Source of the DNA: an uncultured Mycoplasma sp.
GTDB lineage: Bacteria; Bacillota_I; Bacilli_A; Mycoplasmatales; Metamycoplasmataceae
Assembly (NCBI GenBank): GCA_947039955.1
Contig: CAMRAC010000003.1
Coordinates: 50,302 to 114,301 of the forward strand
Direction of reading: 5' to 3'
DNA: 64,000 nt
Part shown: positions 8,117 through 20,418 of the stretch, in pieces
How the letters are laid out: each line of letters begins with the position of its first letter
Position numbering within the stretch: the stretch's first letter is position 1
Made by a program: the position numbers and the translations under genes
Notes under the pieces: generated by a model
Database searches by the model: none
Seen by the model: only the letters and a program-made list of their open reading frames with translations
Told to the model about the DNA's origin: nothing

Positions 8117-9343
8117 ATGGAAAAAGACATCTTAGTTTTAATGAAAATATCAAATAAAGAATTATCAATGACTGCAATTGAAAAATTTGGTTCAACTCAA
8201 GTTGAAATCTTTTCGGATAATGATATCCCAATAGACGCAGCAACATCGATTGAATTCATTAAAAAATCAATTAAAGAAATTGAAAAGCTTGTTTTGGCAA
8301 AGATTACTGAAGTTTCAATCATTTATGATGCAACTTCTTTAGCTAAGATTAAACAAAAACTTGTTAGTGAAAACATTTCTAATTTAGATAATGAAGAAAT
8401 AAGTCAAAAACACTTTGATAACGCTCTAAAGAAAGTTAATGATTACTATGTGAATAGCGATTCGCAAGATGACGTTCCCATATTATTCCAACCTTTTCAA
8501 TTTAATGTAACTGATGAAAATGATAAAGTGAAAACATATTATGAACTGCCAATAGGTAAAAAGGCTAAAAAAATAGAAACACTATTTTCAGTTACAACCT
8601 TGACCAAAAATCACTACAATAGTGCTTTAAACATTTGTAAGAAAGCGGGCTTGAAAATATCGCAAATATATTCAAGTTCAAATGTAAGTCCATACATATT
8701 AGAAACTGATCAAAGAAAAAATGTATCTATCACAATGCAAGTCGAGAAATATTATTCTAACTTAATTATTACTAATAATGGAGTTACAGTTGTTACAAAG
8801 AACTTAAAGTACACATTTGAAGATTTATGTTTAAAAGTTGCAACAGAATTTAAAGTTTCTAAGAAACTAGTTTATGAATTGATTGCTAATGAAGGAATTA
8901 TTACTCGTGATAATGAAAAGTTAAATAGAATTATTTTTCACAAAAAGAATATGCATATTAAAGCTTATCAATTGACCGCTATACTGAAATCATTTATAAA
9001 AACATTACTTGAAGAAGTGGATGAATTTATAAAAACTAAGCACCAATCTCTAAAAGCCTACACTCTAAATGTAATAGGAAGAATTGAAGGAATTGACGAA
9101 ATGGAAGAATACTTCAAAACTATTCTACCCAATAATGTAATTCGTATTAACAACAGACCTATCAATTACCTACTGTTAAACTATAACAATAGACCAATAT
9201 TTGGGTTAACTAAATTATTGGAAAACATAAGTAAAACAAAAAACACTCAAGAAATTATTGCTAATACAAAACCTAACATTGTTACTCAAAAGGGTTGGAT
9301 GAAACCCCTATACAAAAAAAATATTTCATCCGTAACTAAATAA
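8117..9343 (+). CDS. Divergent FtsA-like division protein
   Basis: The 408-residue protein lies exactly between rsmH and ftsZ, where ftsA sits in mollicutes that retain it. Direct similarity is weak. I see possible actin-fold strands (EKDILVLMKISNKELSMTAI at the N-terminus), an SHS2-like region around residues 100-190, and a C-terminal segment QKGWMKPLYKK that could be the amphipathic membrane-targeting helix of FtsA. The usual phosphate loops are not obvious. If correct, it would tether FtsZ to the membrane. The FtsA assignment rests mainly on gene order. The start lacks a strong ribosome site; 18 bases separate it from rsmH. Confidence 0.55.
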   Translation: MEKDILVLMKISNKELSMTAIEKFGSTQVEIFSDNDIPIDAATSIEFIKKSIKEIEKLVLAKITEVSIIYDATSLAKIKQKLVSENISNLDNEEISQKHFDNALKKVNDYYVNSDSQDDVPILFQPFQFNVTDENDKVKTYYELPIGKKAKKIETLFSVTTLTKNHYNSALNICKKAGLKISQIYSSSNVSPYILETDQRKNVSITMQVEKYYSNLIITNNGVTVVTKNLKYTFEDLCLKVATEFKVSKKLVYELIANEGIITRDNEKLNRIIFHKKNMHIKAYQLTAILKSFIKTLLEEVDEFIKTKHQSLKAYTLNVIGRIEGIDEMEEYFKTILPNNVIRINNRPINYLLLNYNNRPIFGLTKLLENISKTKNTQEIIANTKPNIVTQKGWMKPLYKKNISSVTK

Positions 9344-9360
9344 AAAGGAAATGATAAATT

Positions 9361-10491
9361 ATGATTAATGCTAAAATAAAAACCCCACTAGTTGACATAA
9401 AAGTCATTGGGGTTGGTGGTTGTGGAACTAATTCAGTAGCCAAAATGGTCAGCGATGACTTTGATGGTGTACAGTTTATTTTTGCAAACACCGATAAACA
9501 AGCATTAGACACAATAAACTCTGAAAACACTATTTATTTAGGTAGCGAAATAAACAGTGGAATGGGGGCTGGTGCTAATCCCGAAATCGGGAAAAGCGCT
9601 GCCATAGCTTCTGAGGAACAAATTAGAAATAAAATTATTGGTAGTAAATTATTAATCATCACAGCAGGAATGGGTGGAGGTACCGGAACGGGTGCTTCTC
9701 CAATTATTGCAAAGATAGCAAAAGACATGGGAATATTGACAATAGCAATTGTTACTACTCCTTTTAATTTTGAAGGAAAGAAACGTGAAGTTAATTCTCT
9801 AGGTGGAATTGAAGAACTTAGAAAAACAGTAGACTCATTGATAATTGTTTCAAATAACAAATTATTAGAAAATTATTCGGAAATCTCTTTTGAAGATTCC
9901 TTTACTATGGGAGACAAAATTTTAAAGAGCACAGTCCAAATACTAACAGATATAATTTTAAAACCATCATATATTAATCTTGATTTTGCAGATGTTTGCT
10001 CAGTGATTAAAGATAAAGAAAATGCATATATCTGACAAGGGAAAGCTACTGGAAAGAATAAAGCTGAAAAAGCTGTAATGAAAGCCATTAACTCAAACAT
10101 GTTAGAAAATTCAATTACTGATTCCACCGATGCCATTGTTAACATCACTGGTGGAAGTGACATTTCATTAAAAGAAGCAAATTTCATTATGACAAAGATC
10201 AAAGAGGAAACAAATGAAAATATCAATATTATTTTTGGTATTAGAAAAGATGAAAGTATTAGGAATGAAATTCATGTTTCAATAATTGCCACTTCAGGTA
10301 AAGTGGATTCGAAACCCATAGAACCTAAAAGTGAAAAATCATTAAACATATTTGGTCGTAGCACAAAACATAAAAAACACGAAGAAGAAGAATTTGATCA
10401 AGAATTCGTACCAAAGAATGTCAACGTACAAGACGATTCCTTTAAGATAATAGATGATGAAGATGATGAGATTCCATTCTTTCTAAAATAA
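9361..10491 (+). CDS. ftsZ: Cell division GTPase FtsZ
   Basis: Tubulin-like GTPase that forms the division ring. The nucleotide site is VIGVGGCGTNSVAKM near the N-terminus and the tubulin signature GMGGGTGTGASP lies at residues 103-114. TPFNFEGKKR and the T7-loop region follow. One UGA Trp occurs at 10033-10035 and must be read through; the whole protein is 376 residues. A Glu/Lys-rich variable linker leads to the C-terminal peptide DEIPFFLK, which resembles the FtsA/SepF-binding tail of FtsZ and supports an FtsA-like partner upstream. AAGGAAA lies upstream of the ATG. Last gene of the operon, followed by a terminator. Confidence 0.98.
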
Positions 10492-10563
10492 TAAATTTCT
10501 AAATTGATGTTTCGAAAATTAAAAATTTAAATTTAAAAAGATAATATTTTATAAAAACTTATC

Positions 10564-10593
10564 AAAATAACCCTGCAAGGGGTTATTTTTTAT
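10564..10593 (+). terminator. ftsZ operon terminator
   Basis: AATAACCC (10566-10573) pairs with GGGTTATT (10580-10587) around TGCAAG, extended by AA/TT and followed by a T-run. Confidence 0.85.
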
Positions 10594-10645
10594 TTTTAAT
10601 TATTAAATCAACTATAATTAAAAATAAGTAAAAGAAAAGGGGATT

Positions 10646-11416
10646 ATGAAAGATAATTGAGTTAAAAATTCTCTAGGTTATGAGTCTGGAATTGAAATAT
10701 ATCAAGATAAGACAATGTTTAATTATTCCGTTGATACAATTCTTTTAGGTAACTTCGTTACAATAAATCATAAAACCAGAAATGTTCTAGAAATCGGAGC
10801 AAATAATGGAGCTTTGAGTATCTTCGTTTCTGAGAGAAGTAGTAAGATTAAAATTGATGCAGTTGAAATTCAATCCAAGGCAGTTGAGCTTGCAAAAGTA
10901 AATGTGGAAATGAATAACAAAGAAGATCAAATTATTGTTATTAACAAAGATTTTAATATATATGCTAAAGAATATGCTAAAAAACAAGGTTCCAAATATG
11001 ACTTAATTATATGTAACCCTCCTTTTTATAAAGTTGAAACAAAACCCAAAAGAGATGTCACTGAAGAGATGTTGATTGCTACACATGAGTTCAAATTAAA
11101 TCTTGAACAAATATTTGAGGGTAGTTCTAAGATAATTGAACAAAAGGGTGCTATAGCTTTAGTTATTCCACCAGAAAGACTTGTTGATATCTTTGTGGCA
11201 ATGAGAAAATATAACTTTGAACCAAAGAGAGTTAAAATGATTCATCCAAGAGAAACACAAAAACCAAACTTAGTTTTAGTTGAAGCAAGATTCCAAGCAG
11301 GATGAGGAACTAACTTTGAAGAAAATATATATCTACATCCAGAAGATAAAAGTGTTCATAAATACACGGATGAAGTATTCAAAATTTACAAACCAATAAA
11401 ATTAAAAGAGGAATAA
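10646..11416 (+). CDS. tRNA1(Val) A37 N6-methyltransferase family (TrmN6/YabB-like)
   Basis: Class I SAM methyltransferase of the YfiC/YabB family. It opens MKDNWVKNSLGYESGIEIYQ, then MFNYSVDTILLGNFV, the Q/YxxxDxxLLxxF pattern of the family. Motif I is VLEIGANNGALSIFVSER and motif IV is LIICNPPFYK, with NPPF at residues 124-127, typical of N6-adenine enzymes. PPERLVDIFVAMRKYNFEPKRVKMIHP near the C-terminus is also family-like. Start chosen at ATG 10646 after AAAAGGGG, 23 codons before the next ATG; UGA Trp occurs at codon 5 and later. A TATAAT is at 10613-10618. The stop abuts the metG ATG (TAAATG). Confidence 0.87.
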
Positions 11417-12961
<1,545 letters not shown>

Positions 12962-12966
12962 AATAG

Positions 12967-12972
12967 TATAAT
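12967..12972 (+). promoter_or_regulatory. Leaderless-type promoter of the metalloprotease gene
   Basis: TATAAT is separated from the ATG at 12979 by exactly six bases, so transcription would start at the A of the initiation codon. There is no ribosome site between them. The motif begins six bases after the metG stop. Confidence 0.65.
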
Positions 12973-12978
12973 GATTTT

Positions 12979-14808
12979 ATGAAAAAAAATGCAATACCAG
13001 CAATTAAAATTGCCTTATTTGGATTAGGATTGGTTACAGTCGGTCTCGCCACCTGACTTACCACTTCTTTTATCTTAAATAATAACAGCGATAATGCAGC
13101 AGATGAAGTCATAGATAAAAACAATAAAGAAATTGTATTTTTAGAGAAATCTGCTGACGTTCCAGTAAAACTTGTGGAACACGAAACTAATGGTTCATTC
13201 TTCTTTGGTGTAGCGGGATTGAAAATTCTAAATGAAAGAATAAAAACTGACTTACAATTCGGACCAGAAATTGAAGACTTGAAAACAATTACTATCAACA
13301 ATTTATCAAAGTTAGAAAGTAATGTTAATGGGCAATACAATCCTTTTACTCAAGAAATTTCAATATCTATTTCTAACTTAATACCTAATTTTCAAAACAT
13401 TCCTTCAGATGAAAAAGTGGAATTAATTTTTCAAACTATTTTTCATGAATATGCACACCACTTTGCCAATGTATATATAACGAGTATTGCTACAAATGAT
13501 GTTAGAAATTCAAAAAAACTATTCACATTAAGTCGCGATAGAAGTGTGCACAAAAATATTTCTAAAAAATTTCTTGAAGCGTTTGAAAAGTCACTACATT
13601 ATAGCGACAATGAAACTAACAACTTATTGAGTCAAAATAGGAATCAAATATCTAACCTAACAACAGCTCGAAAACTTTATGAAGCATCTAATAGTGCTAA
13701 CATAAAAAATAGTAGTTCAAATAATGATTATTTGAATATTGGTAATGATTTTTATACTGATATACCTTCAAAAAAATCAACAAGAAGATTTCCAATTAAT
13801 TCTGATAAATATACATACTTATTCTCAATTGATGAATTATTAGCTAGAAAATGACAACAAATATCTTATGTAGATATATTGAACGGTAGAACTATTGCGA
13901 ATAAAACCACTTCATTCACTGGAACAGAAAATAACAACACCTTTTCTCCAACCACTATAGCTTGGGATATTTCTAAAAATAGAAATATAGAATTTGTCGG
14001 TAAAGACGAATACAAAATAAATGATGGATTGATTTTAATGGATTATCCTTATGGCGGAACTTTTATTGACAATACCGGGAAAACCAACATCATCGAATCA
14101 ACTGTTAATGATTTGTGAAATGCATACCTGAACATTTCTGGATATCAACATGGAATTTCTCAAATATATTTAAATAATTCATCAAAGCAAGTAAGCAGAA
14201 CCACTCGAAGTTCTTTGCGTAAAGATGATTTTACTTCAATAAAATTTTCTGGATATTTAGATAATTCTAAAAGTTATAAATCACTTCTATTTAAAAATAA
14301 AAATGAATCATCATATTTTCGACACAACTTTGTAAAAAATAATTATGAATATAATTTTTTAAGTGCAAAAAGCGATGTATTATCAAGGGAAAGAGATCTT
14401 GTTAAACCAAAAAATAAATTTGGTTATGTGACTGATTATATAAATATTTCTAAAATTGATTTGAATGCTCCAATTAAAGTATGAAACGATAAAAACAATA
14501 ATAATAAAGTGGAAGTGGGCGAAAGTGAATCTTTAAGCGTTTCTCCAGATAGACCAACATCAACATTTAGAGAAAGCTTTGTGAGAACTTTTGAAAATGG
14601 AGAAACATATATGGATGCAGATATTGTAAACAACAACTTTTATGAAGTTGTTAATAATAAAAATGATGCTTACTTGAAATTATACAAAACAGATAATTCA
14701 GTTGTGTATAATTTATCTATTAACCAAAACCAAAGATTTCCTAATTATGATATTCCCATTTTTCAAGACCAAATAATGTTTGATGATAGACAAAATAAAA
14801 AAAAGTAA
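12979..14808 (+). CDS. Membrane-anchored HExxH metalloprotease (MYPU_1760-like)
   Basis: A 609-residue protein reconstructed through several UGA Trp codons. Residues about 8-33 are a single N-terminal hydrophobic anchor (KIALFGLGLVTVGLATWLTT), so the bulk is probably outside the cell. The zinc-protease motif HEYAHH lies at residues 156-161, preceded by the hydrophobic helix LIFQTIF. The rest is Asn/Ser-rich with no further motif that I recognise; DKNNNNKVEVGES near residue 500 looks like a calcium-loop (dockerin/EF-hand-like) element. Mycoplasma databases contain a MYPU_1760 metalloprotease family with this arrangement; assignment is from memory. The start follows a TATAAT-N6-ATG promoter. 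The 3' end overlaps convergent comEC by 96 bases. Confidence 0.8.
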
Positions 14809-16098
14809 TGAATAATAATATGTCATAAAATGAGTGGTGACTTCTACATTAATAACTCAGCTATTTTTATAAAAAATATTTATTATCCAATCTAAAAAAA
14901 TATAGTAATAATTGAGAAATTGCTTGAATGGAAAACAAACAAAAGAAACAACATAATTAATAATTGTTATTGGTGTGAAAATTATTGAATTAATAAAACC
15001 AAGAACATTAACTCATCCATTTATATAAATGGATAGTATAACTGAAGACAAATATGCAAATAATATAATGAGTGGAACTTTTATTTTTTTGTTCTTGATA
15101 TCCGAAACAAATAAGATACTAAAGGTTATTGAAAAAGTGAAAATGAATGACAACGAGAAAACAACATATGGATTCATAGAAAAAATAATCAACATAATAA
15201 AACTCAAAACATCTATTTTTTGAAACTTACTTTTGAGAAATTCTTTGTTAACAAAACAAAAGAATAGAAACAAGAAACTTCTTAAACTTGATAATGAGAA
15301 ATTAAGAATATATAAGTACAAGAAAACCAGTGTGAAACCAATCATATTTCTAAGTATTTTTTTGAACTTAAACTTCTTAAGACAAAATAAAATAATAGTC
15401 ATTAATAAATTAATATGAAAACCCGATATTACAAAGAGATGTAAGACAGATATGTGCTTAACTTTTTCATAAAGATCTTGATTCAAATCATTCTTTTTAC
15501 CAATTAAAATTAGAGAAATATATTTCACATAAAACTCTGGTCCAACTAAAAAATAATTGATTATTTTTGATCTAACAGAACTTTTTTTATTAACTTTAAA
15601 TAAATTGGAATTCGTTGCTAAATATCTTATATTTAATGACCTCAAATAATTGTTGTATTTTTCCTTCTTTAAAGATACATCTTCAATATTTACTGTTTGT
15701 ATATTTACTAAGTCATCTATATTGAAATGTTCATTTGATTTTATCAATATTTTTTGATACTTATCTCTGATAACATAACCCGAAGATATTACTTGAACTA
15801 TTTTATAATTTCCATTGATTTCCTTTATAGGATTTGACATATTAAATAATGAAAAGAAAAAAATAGAAGGGATTATTATTACAATAAAAGCTATAAATCA
15901 CTTCCAAGAAATGATCAACATTATAATAGCTAAAGGAATAATAAAAAACAATCAAATAAATGATTTTGTTTCGTAATATAGGAATGAAAATATTATAATT
16001 AACACAAAGAAGAAAAAGGTTAAGAAAGATCAATGTGCTCTTTTAAATAAACTAGTGTTTTTTCACCAATTCCTGTTAAATCATCAATTTCTTTTCAT
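14713..16098 (-). CDS. comEC: ComEC/Rec2-type DNA uptake channel, membrane domain only
   Basis: Polytopic membrane protein of DNA uptake. Read from ATG 16098 (MKRNWWFNRNWWKNTSLFK) through UGA Trp codons, it gives 461 residues. Hydrophobic helices occur near residues 25-85 and again after 190. The competence-domain signature is VKHISVLHLFVISGFHINLL, corresponding to the H-x-L-a-i-S-G-x-H pattern. The C-terminal metallo-beta-lactamase domain of larger ComEC proteins is absent, as in other mycoplasmas. An AAAGGAA site lies before the start, and the gene begins inside comEA (79-base overlap in another frame). The end overlaps the convergent protease gene; the precise stop (14713) follows from the only open frame. 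Confidence 0.85.
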
Positions 16099-16523
16099 GT
16101 AGGAATTCCTTTACTTTCATTTTTATATTTAATTATTATTTTTGCAATATTTTCTTTCACCCCTATCGCTCTCAATTGATTAATGGTTGTGATTTCAGAA
16201 TACTTAATTTTAGGAACTTCACCCACCTTATAAGGAACATCTATTTCGAAAGATTTATTTTGTTTTAAATCTAAACTCAATAAATGAATGTCCGCAGAAT
16301 TTTTAACCTTGGCTTTGAAAATAATTTCTCTAATTGTTTCATCTTTTTCAAATAAATAATCTCCAGGAGTTTCCACGGCTCCGGATATTGTGGCAATCAA
16401 TTTATCTTCCACAACTAAAGATGATTTATTTTCTATAAAATTTTTATTGATTAAATAAATAGCTCCAATTGATAACACTGATAAAACTAAAGATGCAATC
16501 AAACTTTTTACAAATGCTTTCAC
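16020..16523 (-). CDS. comEA: ComEA-like DNA receptor with SLBB and helix-hairpin-helix
   Basis: Membrane-anchored DNA-binding protein that hands double-stranded DNA to ComEC. Residues 1-30 form an anchor (FVKSLIASLVLSVLSIGAIYL). An SLBB-type domain follows (ISGAVETPGDYLFEKDETIR), then two helix-hairpin-helix repeats: TTINQLRAIGVKENIAKIII and, after a UGA Trp, KEIDDLTGIGEKTLVYLK. I prefer the GTG at 16521-16523, eight bases after GGGG, giving 167 residues; a GTG three codons upstream lacks such a site. The 3' end overlaps comEC. The pair suggests that DNA uptake, or nucleotide salvage from DNA, is retained. Confidence 0.88.
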
Positions 16524-16629
16524 TTTTAACACCCCATATACTAATGACTTTTTTTTGATTTATATTCATCAAAAAAAATATTTTAAGAAAAACTAAATGC
16601 ATAATTACTAATTAATCAATATTTACATA

Positions 16630-16635
16630 TATAAT
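16630..16635 (+). promoter_or_regulatory. uraA promoter (near-leaderless)
   Basis: TATAAT lies nine bases before the ATG at 16645, so the predicted leader is about three bases. No ribosome site can fit. Confidence 0.55.
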
Positions 16636-16644
16636 TATTTTTTA

Positions 16645-18159
16645 ATGCAAGAAAATATGTTAATCGGAATTCATCAAAGACCCAAATCTATTTTTAAGTT
16701 TTTGATTTTATCGTTACAACATGTTTTTGCAATGTTCGGATCAAATGTATTAGTTCCTATATTAGTTAATGAATCTGCCGGCTATGAAGTTATTCCAATT
16801 CAAGTTGCTTTTTTTTGTTCAGGGATCGGAACAATAATTTATTTGTGCATGACAGGATTTAAAGTCCCGATTTATCTAGGTTCTTCTTTTGCCTATTTAG
16901 GAGCGATGACCACACTATGAAGCACTTCTGGTTATAATATTTTTTTATCATTAATGATCGTTGGAGTTATTTATATTATTGTCGCTGGTATAATCCACTT
17001 TACCAAGGGTCAAGCCTATATTAAAAAAATATTATCCCCAGTCATAGTAGGTCCTGCAATTATGATGATCGGTTTATCTTTGATGGGGAACGCTGCTAAT
17101 GATTCTTATTTCAATCCCGCTTATGCAACTGATTTAGATTTAGGGAGTCGTTGAGCTTTGATAATTATTGCTGTATTAACTTTTTCAATAATTGTTTTTT
17201 GTTTTGTTTTTGCAAAAACATTCTTGAAAATGATTCCTATTTTAATTGCATTAATTCTCGGTACATTATTCGCCCTTTTTGTTTGAGGTGTTGCTAACGG
17301 TGTTGGAAATATGGATTTAGCTGAAAAAATATTCCCACAAGCTAATCTTGATAAATTAATGGATTATCAAAATTGAACTTGATATCCAGATATTTCAAAT
17401 ATGTGAAATAAAAGCCCTATCGCTAACAATGATTGATCATTTAAAGCAGAAACATTTTTAGCAATCATTCCTTTATCAATCATAACAATGTCAGAACATA
17501 TTGGTGATCATGTTAACATTGGTAACTTAACGGGTAATGATTTTATTTCTAAAAAACCAGGTCTTTCAAGAACGTTAATAGGTGATGGACTTGCAACAAT
17601 AGTTTCAGCTTCAATGGGTGGACCTGCAAATACATCTTATGGGGAAAATACATCAGTAATTGCCATGACTAAAATTGCTTCTGTTTGAGTAATCTTTGGT
17701 GCTGCATGTATGTCTATAGGAATTTCATTCCTTGCACCTATTAGTCAACTTATTTCAATTATTCCAAAACCTGTCATTGGTGGTGTTGAAATTATTTTAT
17801 TCTCATTGATTGCAATTAATGGATTAAAACTTTTAATTAATTACAAAGTTAATTTTTCCAAACCAAAGAATATTATTATTTTCTCATTAATATCAGTCAT
17901 GGGATTAGGTGGTGCTGTATTCAATCTTGCACCGTCTATTGCCCTATCTGGAACCGGGGTTGCTATTTTGATTTCAATATTCTTAAACATTTTATTACCT
18001 GATAAAAAAGATGATGACACTAGCTATATTCAATTTGTTGATTTAGCTCCTTCTGACATTACACAAAATGTTAAAATCATTACTAAGAAAAGTAAAAAAA
18101 TGTTTGATAGACTTAAGAAGAAAAAAGATAAGAAAGATAAAGATAAAGAAAATACTTAA
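16645..18159 (+). CDS. uraA: Uracil/xanthine permease, NCS2 family (UraA-like)
   Basis: Proton-coupled nucleobase importer in the cytoplasmic membrane. The sequence begins with the family-typical FLILSLQHVFAMFGSNVLVP and carries the substrate-site motifs SEHIGDHVNIGNLTG and GPANTSYGENTSVIAMTKIASVW, with the conserved Glu residues expected in UraA. It has about 14 hydrophobic segments in 504 residues once UGA is read as Trp. A highly charged cytoplasmic tail (KKKKDKKDKDKENT) is unusual for the family. Uracil is the likeliest substrate because UraA and PyrP share these motifs, but a purine substrate cannot be excluded. Salvage of nucleobases fits a mollicute. Confidence 0.9.
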
Positions 18160-18205
18160 TTTTTGTACAATATTGTCTTTTAAGTCTTAAAAAAATATAT
18201 AATAA

Positions 18206-18490
18206 TTTTGCATTGGTCAATTGCTGCAGTAATGTAGAGGAAAGTCCGCGCTAGCACCATCTGCGATGATGGTAACGTTCATGTTAGATCAAATAAATCT
18301 AAGCCTAGACGACAAGTGCCACAGAGACGAGCTTATTAAGTTAAGGTGAAACGCGGTAAACTCCGTGAGCTAGAAACCCAAATTTTGGTAGGGGAATTTG
18401 CATTAGAGAATTGAATCGATTGCAAGAGGGAAACCTAGATAAATAATTGACACTCTTTTAGAGAACAGAACGCGGCTTATAGATGCAAAA
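18206..18490 (+). ncRNA. rnpB: RNase P RNA, type B
   Basis: Catalytic RNA that matures tRNA 5' ends. The universally conserved block GAGGAAAGTCCGCGCTAGCA is present at about 18237-18256, and the 3' part has GGTGAAACGCGGTAAACTCC and ACAGAACGCGGCTTATAGA, the other conserved core segments. TTTTGCAT at 18206-18213 and ATGCAAAA at 18483-18490 pair as helix P1. TATAAT lies at 18198-18203, so transcription probably starts near 18210. Located just after uraA, with its own promoter and terminator. Confidence 0.97.
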
Positions 18491-18512
18491 ACCATGCTAT
18501 GCATGGTTTTTT
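18488..18512 (+). terminator. rnpB terminator
   Basis: AACCATGC and GCATGGTT form an 8-bp stem around TAT and run into TTTTATTTT. It touches the 3' end of the convergent glycosyltransferase gene (stop at 18511). Confidence 0.85.
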
Positions 18513-19572
18513 ATTTTGGCTTTATGGTTTTCTCATAAATATCTATTTCTTTATGAGTGCTGATTCTTCTATAGAACATGTAATTACTTCCAGGTTCTTT
18601 AGATATTCTAACGAACTTAACATATTTTTTATTAATCAAGTATTTTCTTTTTGTATTATTTTTATTACATCAAAATGGATTAAGCGACTCTTTGTCTCGG
18701 TCTTTAAATAGATCATAAAATAATGAGTAAAAAAATGTTTCTTCAGGAGCATGTTTATCTAATAAAAATTTATATAAATCTTGGTACAATTCATGATTAA
18801 GAACTGCGATTAAATCATTTCTCTTGATTATCATACTTGGACCTAAAATATTTAATGACCTTAATTCCAAAGGGGGTTTGTCAACAACTTTAGGTAAATA
18901 ATAGTTATGGTTTAGAATTTTAGAATATGTAAAGAAATCGAAAAACCTAATGGCTCCTGAAAAACAGGTTAATATAACAAGCATTAAATTAAAAATCATT
19001 TTTCAAAAAGTGAAATGATGGTGAACAAAGTTATATTTCAAATTATTTTTAAAATTATGCATTGCAATAACTTGTCAGTATTGTTTTCTTTCTTTCTTAT
19101 TAATACTATAAACAAAATCATAAGAATCACTTTTCTTTCATCTATATCCAAAAGAGAACTTATGAAAGGTATTGATTTCTCTTGAAGATATATTAAAAAA
19201 ATTAACATTTTCTTTCTTTAATAATAAACTTATTTCTTCTCAACTCTTGGCCATAAGTGACCTATTATCTATAACAATAATGTTTTCATCATCAAAACAT
19301 TCAAGAGCTTTTTTAGCAAGAAATATTTGTGCATCAAGTATTGATATATCTCCTCAATAAACTTCATGCTCTGAGAATAAATAAATATTTGGTTTTTTAA
19401 AGTAATTATCATTTGTTAACAATAAAAATTGGTCATAATTTAATTTGTTGTAATGTATAACAAAGTTGATACTTTCATCAAACATTAATTTAAATTTTCT
19501 TTTAAATAAATCCGCTTCTCCAAAAGCGATAATCCCTAGAGTTATTGATTTTTTACCATAGGTTTTTATCAT
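18511..19572 (-). CDS. Putative GT14-type (core-2/I-branching-like) glycosyltransferase
   Basis: A 353-residue soluble-looking protein rebuilt across UGA Trp codons. The N-terminal half has FGEADLFKRKFKLMFDESIN, then HEVYWGDISILDAQIFLAKK, and a strand IIVIDNRSLMAKSWEEI. The C-terminal half has LGPSMIIKRNDLIAVLNHEL followed by DLYKFLLDKHAPEETFFYSL. This G-S/P-x-W/M-x-(L/I)-x-R-D-L and PEE/D-x-F-F pattern is like the beta-1,6-N-acetylglucosaminyltransferase (GT14) family, where the acidic residues act in catalysis. A short hydrophobic segment (residues ~190-210) may attach it to the membrane. Divergent from a sugar-nucleotidyltransferase-like gene, which supports surface glycan or glycolipid synthesis. 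Substrate unknown. Confidence 0.6.
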
Positions 19573-19582
19573 ATTGTAAATT

Positions 19583-19599
19583 ATTATATAGTATATAAT
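19583..19599. promoter_or_regulatory. Back-to-back divergent promoters of the glycan gene pair
   Basis: On the minus strand TATAAT lies at 19588-19583, ten bases before the glycosyltransferase ATG. On the plus strand TATAAT lies at 19594-19599, six bases before the nucleotidyltransferase ATG. The two -10 boxes are only five bases apart, so the polymerases exclude each other and both messages are nearly or fully leaderless. Confidence 0.6.
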
Positions 19600-19605
19600 T
19601 TATTA

Positions 19606-20349
19606 ATGAAAAAAATAAAAGTATTGATACCAGCCGGTGGTTCTGGAACAAGATTTAACAACAGTGAATTTGTTAATTTAAAGCCATTCATCTACATACA
19701 CGGCAAAACAATGTTTGAATGAATAATAATTGGTTTTAAGTCTAAAAAATATGAAGTTAGTTATGACATCATTATTAGACTTGAATTCAAGGAACAATAT
19801 GACAAAGAAATCAAACACCTAGAGAAAACTTATAATGTTAAATTTCACTTCATAAACTTAACAACAGAAGGGACAACTGCCACAGCTTTGTTTCTATATG
19901 ATGAATTAAATAATAATGACTCATTGATGATTGCAAATTGTGATCAAATTATTGATATTGATTTCGATGACTATTTAGAAAAACACTTTGAAGAAAAGGA
20001 AACCGATGGATCTGTTTTGGTATTTGACAAAGAAACAGAAAACAAATGATCATTCGTTGAAGTTAATGAAAAGATGATTGTGAAAAGAATTGTTGCCAAA
20101 GAGGCTATTTCTGATTTAGCTATTTCTGGTTGATACTTTTGAACTAAATCTTCTGACTTTATAAAATATGGAGTATCACAAATAATAAACCTGGATAAGG
20201 TTAATGGAGAATATTACTTGTGTCCTGTTTTTAATTATGCAATCAAAGAAAATAAAGTTATTAAAGCTATCCAAATAAATAAATCACAAATGCACGGCGT
20301 TGGAACACCGGAAGATTTAAAAAAATATCTAGAATTAAAGCAATTATAA
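19606..20349 (+). CDS. Sugar/choline-phosphate nucleotidyltransferase-like protein
   Basis: A 247-residue NTP_transferase-fold protein. The nucleotide loop is PAGGSGTRF (residues 9-17), followed by NLKPFIYIHGKTMFEW, the lysine-containing P-x-x-x-i-x-G-k-x-m pattern. MIANCDQIIDIDF is the metal-binding D-x-D-like strand, and IAKEAISDLAISGWYFWTKS resembles the active-site strand of sugar-1-phosphate nucleotidylyltransferases. YYLCPVFNYAIKENKVI and HGVGTPEDLKKYLE at the C-terminus are also typical. The enzyme would activate a sugar-1-phosphate (or phospho-alcohol) for the adjacent glycosyltransferase. Starts with TATAAT-N6-ATG and no ribosome site. Confidence 0.8.
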
Positions 20350-20418
20350 ATAATTAACCACTCATTATATTGTGTTTTCTTATATAATTATTGTTAATTA
20401 ATTATATCGGAGGAAAAT

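Noticed and set aside
9534..9860. Minus-strand 108-residue ORF inside ftsZ
   Set aside because: Antisense shadow of a strongly conserved gene, with Ile/Pro/Val composition typical of reverse reading of Gly- and Asn-rich codons.
15842..16033. Minus-strand 63-residue hydrophobic ORF beside comEC
   Set aside because: It is out of frame with comEC; the comEC frame itself is open upstream to ATG 16098 and encodes the expected N-terminal helices.
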